From the NCBI RefSeq assembly GCF_022012415.1, contig NZ_JAKLTR010000011.1:186001-250000 (forward strand): a DNA stretch of 64,000 bases, in the 5' to 3' direction. This DNA comes from Terrimonas ginsenosidimutans (lineage in GTDB: Bacteria > Bacteroidota > Bacteroidia > Chitinophagales > Chitinophagaceae). Under the pieces are notes generated by a model, which worked only from the letters and a program-made list of their open reading frames with translations, did not search any database and was not told the DNA's origin. Positions 53,141 to 60,435 of this stretch are shown here, piece after piece; the first letter of the stretch is position 1; the number at the start of each line of letters is the position of its first letter. The translations under genes and the position numbers were made by a program.

Positions 53141-53360
53141 ATGGTTTTGCGTAAGTTTCCGCAGATTACGCAAATGATACGTCCTTTGTTTTGATATTAC
53201 TTTATTCAAAGTACCTCCTTATACATTGAATGTTTCGCAGGTTACGCTGATATCAGCGTAACCTGCGAAACATCTTTTTATCCGGCCATACAGCAATGAA
53301 CAACCTTTAATTTGATGAATGGACCATCTGCGTAATCTGCGGGAACTTACGCAACACCAT
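53141..53360. repeat. Nested inverted repeat with CGCAGATTACGC arms
   Basis: Left arm begins ATGGTTTTGCGTAAGTTTCC and contains CGCAGATTACGCA; the right arm is its reverse complement with four mismatches. Arm separation is 144 bp. Confidence 0.85.
53230..53277. terminator. 44-bp perfect palindrome followed by T-run
   Basis: Bases 53230-53273 are an exact palindrome (half-site ATGTTTCGCAGGTTACGCTG plus AT at the centre) with no unpaired loop, followed by CTTTTTA. It could act as a terminator for the SusD-LamG transcript or as a cruciform. Confidence 0.7.
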
Positions 53361-53424
53361 CTGTTGTGCAGCTCAGTTGTTCATGCATTCAGATGTTTAC
53401 TAACGAAAACATGAATCTTGTTCC

Positions 53425-54660
53425 ATGCATAGACGATCTGTTATTATTGTTCTTATTCTGACGGCCAGCATCTTTATTCTTTGTAAATGCTCTGGTGGGG
53501 CAAGACATGATGCAACAATAATTACGGACAATAATGGAGAGGTATTTGCCGGGTACACTGCCTGCGCAGGTTGCCATAAGGACGTATATGAGCAACATCT
53601 GAGGAGTGCGCATTTTTCGAGTTCAGCTTTCTCTTCCGCAGATAATATCAAAGGAAGTTTCGACGCGGGTGCAAATTCTTTCGTCTATACCCGTCATGCC
53701 GCGATAGAGATGCAGAAAAGAGACTCTTCTTTTTACCAGGTGGCATTTGAAGATGGCAGGGAAACGAAGGCCCGCAGGTTTGATATTACTATCGGTTCGG
53801 GTAATAAGGGGCAAACATATCTTTATTGGATGGAGAACCGTTTGTTCCAGCTTCCCATCAGTTACTTTACTCCTGCATCGCAATGGTCGAACAGTCCCGG
53901 GTTTCCAAACAGGATCGTCTTTAACCGGCCGATCACTTCACGTTGCCTGGAATGTCATGCAACATTTGCGAAGGTTACTTCACCACAGGGAAAGGAGCCG
54001 GAAGAATTTGACAGAATGCAAACGGTATTAACGATCAGCTGTGAAAAATGCCATGGTCCGGGCGCTGAACATATAAAATTTCAGCAGGCACATCCAACGG
54101 ATACAGTGGGCCAGGAGATAATAAAGCCAGGCTTGTTCTCACGTCAGCAACAGTTGGATCTTTGTGCTTCATGTCATGGCGGACGCCTCAGGAAGACACA
54201 GCCCTCTTTTTCTTATCAATCCGGCGCGAAACTCACCGATCATTTCATCTTAGACACAGCAAATGGAAATGCGGCTGATATAGATGTTCATGGCAACCAG
54301 TATGGATTACTTTCAGCCAGTGAATGTTTCAAACAAAGTGACATGACGTGCGGTTCGTGTCACAGCCCGCATGGTAACGAAAAAAATAACTTAAAAGAAT
54401 TTTCCCGGAAGTGCATGACTTGTCATAGTGAATCACACGACAATTTTTGCACCCTTGCAGGTAAAGTTAAGGCAGATTTAACGGGGAATTGTATAGATTG
54501 TCACATGCCAAAACAGCCCTCAAGGGCAATAGCCGTATTTTTGCAGGGAGCTGATGCTGCCGCTGCAATAAGAATGCGGACACATTATATAAAAGTGTAT
54601 CCTGAAGAAACAGCCAAAGCCGTTGTCAGCCTTGGTAATTTAATGAAAGAAAAGAAGTGA
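53425..54660 (+). CDS. Heptaheme c-type cytochrome lipoprotein
   Basis: A 411-aa exported protein with seven CxxCH haem motifs: CAGCH (47-51), CLECH (174-178), CEKCH (206-210), CASCH (247-251), CGSCH (309-313), CMTCH (330-334) and CIDCH (356-360). The N-terminus MHRRSVIIVLILTASIFILC looks like a lipoprotein signal with Cys20 or Cys22. Many free His residues could be distal ligands. The start of the GH144 gene follows directly (GTG overlap or 2-bp gap), so the two are probably co-translated. This resembles cytochrome c554-like proteins. A redox role inside a glycan locus is unusual and unexplained. Confidence 0.88.
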   Translation: MHRRSVIIVLILTASIFILCKCSGGARHDATIITDNNGEVFAGYTACAGCHKDVYEQHLRSAHFSSSAFSSADNIKGSFDAGANSFVYTRHAAIEMQKRDSSFYQVAFEDGRETKARRFDITIGSGNKGQTYLYWMENRLFQLPISYFTPASQWSNSPGFPNRIVFNRPITSRCLECHATFAKVTSPQGKEPEEFDRMQTVLTISCEKCHGPGAEHIKFQQAHPTDTVGQEIIKPGLFSRQQQLDLCASCHGGRLRKTQPSFSYQSGAKLTDHFILDTANGNAADIDVHGNQYGLLSASECFKQSDMTCGSCHSPHGNEKNNLKEFSRKCMTCHSESHDNFCTLAGKVKADLTGNCIDCHMPKQPSRAIAVFLQGADAAAAIRMRTHYIKVYPEETAKAVVSLGNLMKEKK

Positions 54661-54662
54661 TC

Positions 54663-56366
54663 ATGGATTTAGCCAATATCAAAATGTGCAATAAGAATAC
54701 CGCGCTCCTGTCTCTACTGTTTGTTTCTTCCTTACTGTCTGTTCGGTGTGGCAAGAGCCCCGGAGATACGGAACCACCAACACCGCCGCCCGCACCCTTC
54801 CGTGTAACGGCAACGACACTGAATAATTCCAATGGCACAACATTTATATCGGTCAATCCGAAGAATCTCAGATTAAGCTTTGCGTTCAACGCGCCGGTGG
54901 ATCGCGCCACAACTGCCTCTGCCTTTACACTAAAAGATGCGAATGCCCAGTCTTATACATTTGATATCGGGTATGATAAAAGTGACAGTGTGGTGCTTAT
55001 CACTCCGTCGGCGAGTATCCCTTTCCTTTCGAAATTCACCAGTCTTGTTTCTGCGAATCTCAGATCCAAAGCCGGCTCTATATTAACAACGAATGTACAG
55101 ATCGACTTTGCAACATCGCTTGATTCATCCCGGAAGTTTCCTGCGATCAGTGACGACGAATTGCTGACCAAAGTACAGCAGCAGACGTTCAAGTATTTCT
55201 GGGATTTCGGTCATCCGGTTTCCGGGTTAGCACGTGAAAGAAGCAACGGAGATAATAATCTTGTTACTTCCGGTGGGTCAGGTTTTGGAATTCTTGCGAT
55301 CATCACAGGGATAGAACGCGGATTTGTAACACGTGCGGAGGGTTTTGCGCGGATGCAAAAGATCGTTGCATTTCTTAAGAACACAGCGCAGACTTTTCAT
55401 GGTGCCTATCCGCATTGGTTGAACGGTACAACGGGAGCCGTGATCCCTTTCAGCGCAAATGATAACGGCGCTGATCTTGTTGAAACATCCTATCTTATCC
55501 AGGGGTTGTTAACTGCCCGTCAGTATTTCACTGCAGGTGGGGCTGAAGCAACCTTGCGTGATGACATCAACGTGATCTGGAATCGTGTGGAATGGAGTTG
55601 GTTCAGAAAAGAAACTGCGGAAAATCAGTTGTACTGGCATTGGAGCCCTGATAAAACATGGCAGCTGAATCTTCCGATCCGCGGATGGAACGAATGCCTG
55701 ATAACCTATGTGCTCGCTGCGTCTTCCACCTCGCATGGCATTCCCAAAACCGTGTATGAGACAGGGTGGGCGAGAAATGGCAGTATGAAGAATGGCAAGA
55801 CCTTTTATGGTATTCAATTACCATTGGGGCCGGATCTTGGCGGACCGATGTTTCTTTCCCAGTATTCTTTTCTCGGCATCAATCCGAATGGTCTGTCTGA
55901 TGTCTATGCAGATTATGCTGTTCAAACAAAAAATCATGCACAGATCAATTTCAGTTACTGCGTAACAAATCCTAAGAAATTTTATGGGTACAGCGATTCA
56001 GTGTGGGGGCTTACGGCAAGTGATATACAGGGTGGATATAAAGCAAGTTCGCCTTCTGATGATGCAGGATTTATTGCACCTACAGCGGCGCTTGCGTCCT
56101 TTCCCTATACGCCCACTGAATCAATGAAGGCGTTGAAATTCTTTTACTATGTATTAGGGGACAAACTTTGGAAGGAATATGGATTTATTGATGCCTTCTC
56201 TTTAACCAATCCCTGGTTCGCCAGTTCTTTCCTCGCGATCGACCAGGGGCCGATCATTACAATGATCGAAAATCACAGAACAGGATTACTCTGGAATCTT
56301 TTTACGAGTTGCCCGGAAGTAAAAACCGGAATGAAGAATCTCGGGTTCACAGCGCCCTATTTATAA
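54663..56366 (+). CDS. GH144 family lipoprotein (endo-beta-1,2-glucanase-like) with N-terminal Ig-like domain
   Basis: A 567-aa lipoprotein from ATG 54663; a GTG at 54657 overlaps the cytochrome stop and an ATG at 54684 also fits the signal peptide (CNKNTALLSLLFVSSLLSVRCGK). Residues about 45-165 form an SbsA/Big_5-like Ig domain (LRLSFAFNAPVDRATTASAFTLKD). The rest is the glycoamylase-like alpha/alpha barrel: QQTFKYFWDFGHPVSGLARERS, GSGFGILAIITGIERGF, FSANDNGADLVETSYLIQGLL, LYWHWSPDK, GWNECLITYVLAASS, AIDQGPIITMIENHRTGLLW. GH144 is known from a Chitinophaga pinensis endo-beta-1,2-glucanase; activity here is inferred. A second copy follows 15 bp downstream. Confidence 0.87.
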   Translation: MDLANIKMCNKNTALLSLLFVSSLLSVRCGKSPGDTEPPTPPPAPFRVTATTLNNSNGTTFISVNPKNLRLSFAFNAPVDRATTASAFTLKDANAQSYTFDIGYDKSDSVVLITPSASIPFLSKFTSLVSANLRSKAGSILTTNVQIDFATSLDSSRKFPAISDDELLTKVQQQTFKYFWDFGHPVSGLARERSNGDNNLVTSGGSGFGILAIITGIERGFVTRAEGFARMQKIVAFLKNTAQTFHGAYPHWLNGTTGAVIPFSANDNGADLVETSYLIQGLLTARQYFTAGGAEATLRDDINVIWNRVEWSWFRKETAENQLYWHWSPDKTWQLNLPIRGWNECLITYVLAASSTSHGIPKTVYETGWARNGSMKNGKTFYGIQLPLGPDLGGPMFLSQYSFLGINPNGLSDVYADYAVQTKNHAQINFSYCVTNPKKFYGYSDSVWGLTASDIQGGYKASSPSDDAGFIAPTAALASFPYTPTESMKALKFFYYVLGDKLWKEYGFIDAFSLTNPWFASSFLAIDQGPIITMIENHRTGLLWNLFTSCPEVKTGMKNLGFTAPYL

Positions 56367-56381
56367 CTTAAACAAGAGAAC

Positions 56382-57752
56382 ATGAAAGTTGCAGGTCTCT
56401 TATTATTCGCAGCAGTTCTTATCGGATCCTGTAATTCCGGTGAGCCGTCATCAGGAAACAACGAAGAGGTGGTGTCCGGCCCGCCCAATTTACCGGATAC
56501 AGCATTATTCCGTTTGGTGCAGCAACAGACCTTTCAGTATTTCTGGGATGGGGCTGAACCTGTCAGCGGGTTAGCGCGCGAACGTTTTCATACAGATGAT
56601 AAGTATCCGCAGAATGATAAAAGCACTGTTACCAGTGGTGGCGCCGGCTTCGGCGTAATGGCATTGCTTGTCGGTATCGAACGAGGTTTTATCACGCGCG
56701 ATCAGGGGCGTGAACGGTTGGAGAAGATCGTTGGCTTTTTGGAAAAGGCGGATAAATTCCATGGGGCCTGGCCGCACTGGTGGTATGGAGAAACCGGTAA
56801 AGTAAGACCGTTCAGTCCAAATGATAACGGTGCTGATCTGGTAGAAACATCGTTCATGGTGCAGGGACTATTATGCGCCAGACAATATTTCGCGGAAGGA
56901 AATGAAGCGGAGAAGTTGCTGGCAGCGAGAATGGATGCGTTATGGAAAGCGGTGGAATTTGATTGGTTCAGAAATGGGAAGAACGTATTGTACTGGCACT
57001 GGAGTCCTGATCTTGGCTGGAAGATGAATTTCGCGGTTCATGGTTATAATGAATGTCTGATCATGTACGTACTGGCGGCCTCTTCGCCAACGCATGGTGT
57101 GCCCGCTGAAGTATATCATCAGGGCTGGGCGGAGAATGGTAAAATAAAAGATTCAAGCTCCTATGGTGGTTACAAACTCGGTATGCATTACCAGGGCAAT
57201 CCTCCTCATGGCGGCCCGTTGTTCTGGGCGCATTATTCCTATCTCGGTCTCGATCCACGTGGATTGAAAGACAAGTATGGCAACTATGAAGAGGAAACAC
57301 GCAACCAGGCATTGATCAATTATCAATGGTGCGTGGACAATCCCAAAAAATATAAAGGATATGGTCCGAATAACTGGGGATTGACGGCAAGTTATTCTGT
57401 TGATGGATATGCGGCGCATGCACCTGACTCCTCCAGTGATCTGGGGGTGATCTCTCCGACAGCAGCACTATCATCTTTCCCGTATACGCCGGAACAATCA
57501 ATGGCAGCGATGAAGCATTGGTACAATAGTGAATTGAAAGGTAAGATATGGGGGCAGTATGGTTTTTATGATGCGTTCAGTGAAACGGCGAACTGGTTTC
57601 CGCCGCATTACCTGGCAATCGATCAGGGGCCTGCGGTAGTGATGATGGAAAATCACAGAACGGGGTTATTGTGGAAGTTGTTTATGAGTTCGCCCGAGAT
57701 CAAAGAGGGGTTAAAAAAGTTGGGATTCAGCAGTCCCTGGCTTGGTAAATAA
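56382..57752 (+). CDS. GH144 family lipoprotein (endo-beta-1,2-glucanase-like), second copy
   Basis: A 456-aa lipoprotein: signal VAGLLLFAAVLIGSCNS (Cys near 17). Unlike the upstream paralogue it has no Ig domain and goes straight into the barrel: QQQTFQYFWDGAEPVSGLARERF, SGGAGFGVMALLVGIERGF, FSPNDNGADLVETSFMVQGLL, LYWHWSPDLGW, GYNECLIMYVLAASS, AIDQGPAVVMMENHRTGLLW. The shared block order shows that the two genes arose by duplication, but the sequences are clearly diverged, so they may differ in cleavage mode or substrate length. Starts 15 bp after the first copy. Confidence 0.87.
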   Translation: MKVAGLLLFAAVLIGSCNSGEPSSGNNEEVVSGPPNLPDTALFRLVQQQTFQYFWDGAEPVSGLARERFHTDDKYPQNDKSTVTSGGAGFGVMALLVGIERGFITRDQGRERLEKIVGFLEKADKFHGAWPHWWYGETGKVRPFSPNDNGADLVETSFMVQGLLCARQYFAEGNEAEKLLAARMDALWKAVEFDWFRNGKNVLYWHWSPDLGWKMNFAVHGYNECLIMYVLAASSPTHGVPAEVYHQGWAENGKIKDSSSYGGYKLGMHYQGNPPHGGPLFWAHYSYLGLDPRGLKDKYGNYEEETRNQALINYQWCVDNPKKYKGYGPNNWGLTASYSVDGYAAHAPDSSSDLGVISPTAALSSFPYTPEQSMAAMKHWYNSELKGKIWGQYGFYDAFSETANWFPPHYLAIDQGPAVVMMENHRTGLLWKLFMSSPEIKEGLKKLGFSSPWLGK

Positions 57753-57765
57753 ACGCTGAATAGTC

Positions 57766-57880
57766 TGGCGTAGAAGGAACGCTGCGGACGCAACGATGCG
57801 CGGCGAAACAGCCAGTGAAGAAATTGTATTTCGTTGCGCTCGCCGCGTATCGCCGCGCCCGTTGCGTTCCTTCCACGCCA
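57766..57880. repeat. Intergenic inverted repeat, GGCGTAGAAGGAACGC type (copy E)
   Basis: Ends TGGCGTAGAAGGAACGC and GCGTTCCTTCCACGCCA pair at 16 of 17 positions; inner segments with ATGCGCGGCGA and TCGCCGCGTAT also pair. It shares the GGCGTAG end with family 1 and lies between the second GH144 gene and the GH43-like gene. Confidence 0.75.
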
Positions 57881-57938
57881 TCCTGAGATTAACAAATGTT
57901 GATACCATAGAAGCTGATTTCCTGATAAAAAAGAATAT

Positions 57939-59708
57939 ATGCCAAAGAAGTTTCTACTGATATTATTATTTATAGCGCCTTTGAAAAGCCCTGTCCTTGC
58001 ACAGCAGAACACCTATTGCAATCCGATCAACATCGATTATGGATACACGCCTATCCCGAACTTTTCCGAATGGGGCCGCCACCGTGCAACCGCCGATCCG
58101 GTGATCGTGAATTACAAAGGGGATTACTATCTCTTCAGCACTAATCAATGGGGCTATTGGTGGAGCAGCGATATGCTCAACTGGAATTTCGTTTCGAAGA
58201 AGTTTTTGCGCCCCTGGAATAAGGGTTATGATGAATTATGTGCACCTGCTGTCGGGATCATTGGTGATACGATGCTCGTGTTTGGATCAACGTATACAAG
58301 TCAGTTCTCCATCTGGATGAGTACCAATCCGAAAGCAAATGAGTGGAAGCCGTTGGTGGATTCATTTGAGATCGGTGGATGGGACCCCGCATTTTTTACC
58401 GATGATGACGGACGTTTTTATATTTACAATGGCAGCAGCAACCGGTTCCCTTTATATGGAATCGAACTGAACCGCAAGACCATGCAACCAATTGGTACGC
58501 GTAAGGAAATGTATCTGCTGGACTCCTGGCGTTACGGCTGGCAGCGTTTTGGTGAATACATGGATGATACATTCCTTGATCCTTTTATGGAAGGAGCCTG
58601 GATGACAAAGCATAATGGGAAATATTACCTGCAATATGGCGCACCCGGGACCGAGTTCAGCGGGTACGCGGATGGAGTGGTGGTGGGTGATAGTCCGCTT
58701 GGTCCGTTCTCTCCACAGTCGGACCCCCTTAGCTTTAAGCCTGGCGGTTTTGCAAGAGGAGCGGGACATGGAGCAACATTCCAGGATGGCTATAAAAATT
58801 ACTGGCATGTGTCAACAATGGTTGTTGCGGTGAAAAATAATTTTGAGAGGAGGATCGGTATCTGGCCGGCCGGTTTCGACCAGGAAGGCGTAATGTATAC
58901 CAATACGGCGTTCGGCGACTATCCTCATTATTTACCGATGGCCCGGTATTTTGCTTTGCCCTATGTAAAAAACCAGCGCCGGGGCGAATTCACGGGGTGG
59001 ATGCTGCTCAATTATAAAAAACCCGTACAGGTTTCCTCCACAATGGGCGGTTATTCAGCCAATAATGCCGTGGATGAGAACATTAAATCCTACTGGAGTG
59101 CGTCTACCGGGAATAAGGGGGAATGGATCCAAACGGACCTGGGAACCCTTTCGACGGTCAGGGCGGTACAGATCAATTATGCTGACCAGGACGTTGACAG
59201 TGCATTTTTGGGGAAGCAGCTTGGTACTTTTCACCAGTATAAACTGTCTTATTCAATAGACGGGAAGAAATGGAGTATTCTGAAGGACAAAAGTGCTAAT
59301 AAGACCGATGTTCCGCATGATTATGTAGAGTTGGAGAAGCCGGTCCGGGCCCGATTTATCCGCCTGGAAAATGTACACATGCCTACAGGCATGTTCGCGA
59401 TCAGCGGCTTACGTGTGTTTGGAAACGCCGATGGCCCAAAGCCTGAGCAGGTAAAGCAATTGATCATTCTGCGGACAGAAAAGGATAAGCGCAGCGCGTG
59501 GATCAAATGGGGGCCGGTCAACAATGCATATGCCTACAATATCTATTATGGCACAGAGCCTGATAAATTATACAATTGCGTAATGGTGCATGATGCGATT
59601 GAATACTGGTTCAAAGTAATGGATAAACAAAAATCATATTATTTCTCTATAGAAGCGATCAGCGAAAACGGCGTTTCCGAACGTACAAATGTGACCAGGG
59701 CAGACTGA
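57939..59708 (+). CDS. GH43-like glycoside hydrolase with discoidin (F5/8-type) and fibronectin III-like domains
   Basis: A 589-aa exported enzyme (signal FLLILLFIAPLKSPVLAQ). The five-bladed propeller of clan GH-F carries the expected acids: Asp53 in ATADPVIV, Asp149 in GWDPAFF and Glu218 in FMEGAWMTKHNGKYYLQY. Next, about 355-495, is a discoidin/CBM32-like domain (NAVDENIKSYWSAS, VRAVQINY, RARFIRLENV), then a fibronectin III-like end. GH43 members act on arabinans, xylans or galactans, so in a glucan locus it may remove a side chain. The exact subfamily cannot be assigned by eye. Confidence 0.8.
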   Translation: MPKKFLLILLFIAPLKSPVLAQQNTYCNPINIDYGYTPIPNFSEWGRHRATADPVIVNYKGDYYLFSTNQWGYWWSSDMLNWNFVSKKFLRPWNKGYDELCAPAVGIIGDTMLVFGSTYTSQFSIWMSTNPKANEWKPLVDSFEIGGWDPAFFTDDDGRFYIYNGSSNRFPLYGIELNRKTMQPIGTRKEMYLLDSWRYGWQRFGEYMDDTFLDPFMEGAWMTKHNGKYYLQYGAPGTEFSGYADGVVVGDSPLGPFSPQSDPLSFKPGGFARGAGHGATFQDGYKNYWHVSTMVVAVKNNFERRIGIWPAGFDQEGVMYTNTAFGDYPHYLPMARYFALPYVKNQRRGEFTGWMLLNYKKPVQVSSTMGGYSANNAVDENIKSYWSASTGNKGEWIQTDLGTLSTVRAVQINYADQDVDSAFLGKQLGTFHQYKLSYSIDGKKWSILKDKSANKTDVPHDYVELEKPVRARFIRLENVHMPTGMFAISGLRVFGNADGPKPEQVKQLIILRTEKDKRSAWIKWGPVNNAYAYNIYYGTEPDKLYNCVMVHDAIEYWFKVMDKQKSYYFSIEAISENGVSERTNVTRAD

Positions 59709-59725
59709 AGCGTGGATGTGTAGTG

Positions 59726-59733
59726 TACATTTG
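59726..59733 (+). promoter_or_regulatory. -7 box TACATTTG before the SGNH gene
   Basis: Exact TAnnTTTG match 18 nt before the ATG at 59752, suggesting an internal promoter for the SGNH-GH3 genes. It also supports the later start codon. Confidence 0.5.
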
Positions 59734-59751
59734 CGGACGCAAAAACAGCAT

Positions 59752-60423
59752 ATGAAAGTAAAAAAGACCCTCAATTGTTTTATTCTTTTAGCAAGCTTAT
59801 TCTTCTCTGCAACGAATTTGCAGGCACAACCATTTGCGCAGGAGATAAGGGAGTTTAAAAGGCAGGATAGCCTGCATTTTCCGGCATCCAACCAGATCCT
59901 TCTGATAGGCAGTTCTTCCTTTACGAAATGGAAGGATGTGCAGTCGTACTTTCCATCTTATCCGATCCTCAATCGTGGATTTGGCGGGTCACAATTGCCA
60001 GACCAGGTCCGGTATGTGAATGAGATCGTTTTTCCCTATAAGCCGAAGCAGATCATCATTTATTGCGGAGAAAATGATATGGCGTCTCATGACAGTGTGA
60101 CGGCACAGGTGGTGTTAAGAAGATTTAAGGAACTCTTTACCCTCATCAGGAGCAAATTGCCTAATGTTCCTGTTGCTTTCATTTCCATGAAGCCGAGTCC
60201 GAGCAGGCAATTGATACAGCCAAAGGTGATAGAAGGAAATGCATTGATCAGAGCATTTTTAAAAAAGCAAAAACGCACCGCTTTTATCGATGTGTACAAA
60301 GAGATGATCAATGATGAAGGAAAGCCGGTAGCCGATCTTTTTGTAGACGATAATTTGCACATGAATGCAAAGGGATATGCAATCTGGAAGAAAGTAATGG
60401 AGCCTCATTTAATGAAAAAATAA
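59752..60423 (+). CDS. SGNH/GDSL-type esterase, exported
   Basis: A 223-aa protein from ATG 59752 (MKVKKTLNCFILLASLFFSATNLQAQ, signal peptide, given here with its cleavage region). The SGNH blocks are present: nucleophile Ser in LLIGSSSFTKW, Gly in NRGFGGSQLPD, Asn in YCGENDMASH, and the Asp-His pair in FVDDNLHMNAKGY. It would remove acyl groups from a glycan or other ester in the periplasm. The stop is 12 bp before the GH3 start, so they are likely co-transcribed. Confidence 0.85.
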   Translation: MKVKKTLNCFILLASLFFSATNLQAQPFAQEIREFKRQDSLHFPASNQILLIGSSSFTKWKDVQSYFPSYPILNRGFGGSQLPDQVRYVNEIVFPYKPKQIIIYCGENDMASHDSVTAQVVLRRFKELFTLIRSKLPNVPVAFISMKPSPSRQLIQPKVIEGNALIRAFLKKQKRTAFIDVYKEMINDEGKPVADLFVDDNLHMNAKGYAIWKKVMEPHLMKK

Positions 60424-60435
60424 AAGAAGAGTACA

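Larger units (their letters stand above)
53120..53424. other. 305-bp gap inside the utilisation locus filled by a nested palindrome
   Basis: No gene. Outer arms 53141-53178 and 53323-53360 pair at 34 of 38 positions, and an inner perfect palindrome lies at 53230-53273. Separates the SusC-SusD-LamG unit from the cytochrome-GH144 unit. Confidence 0.75.
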
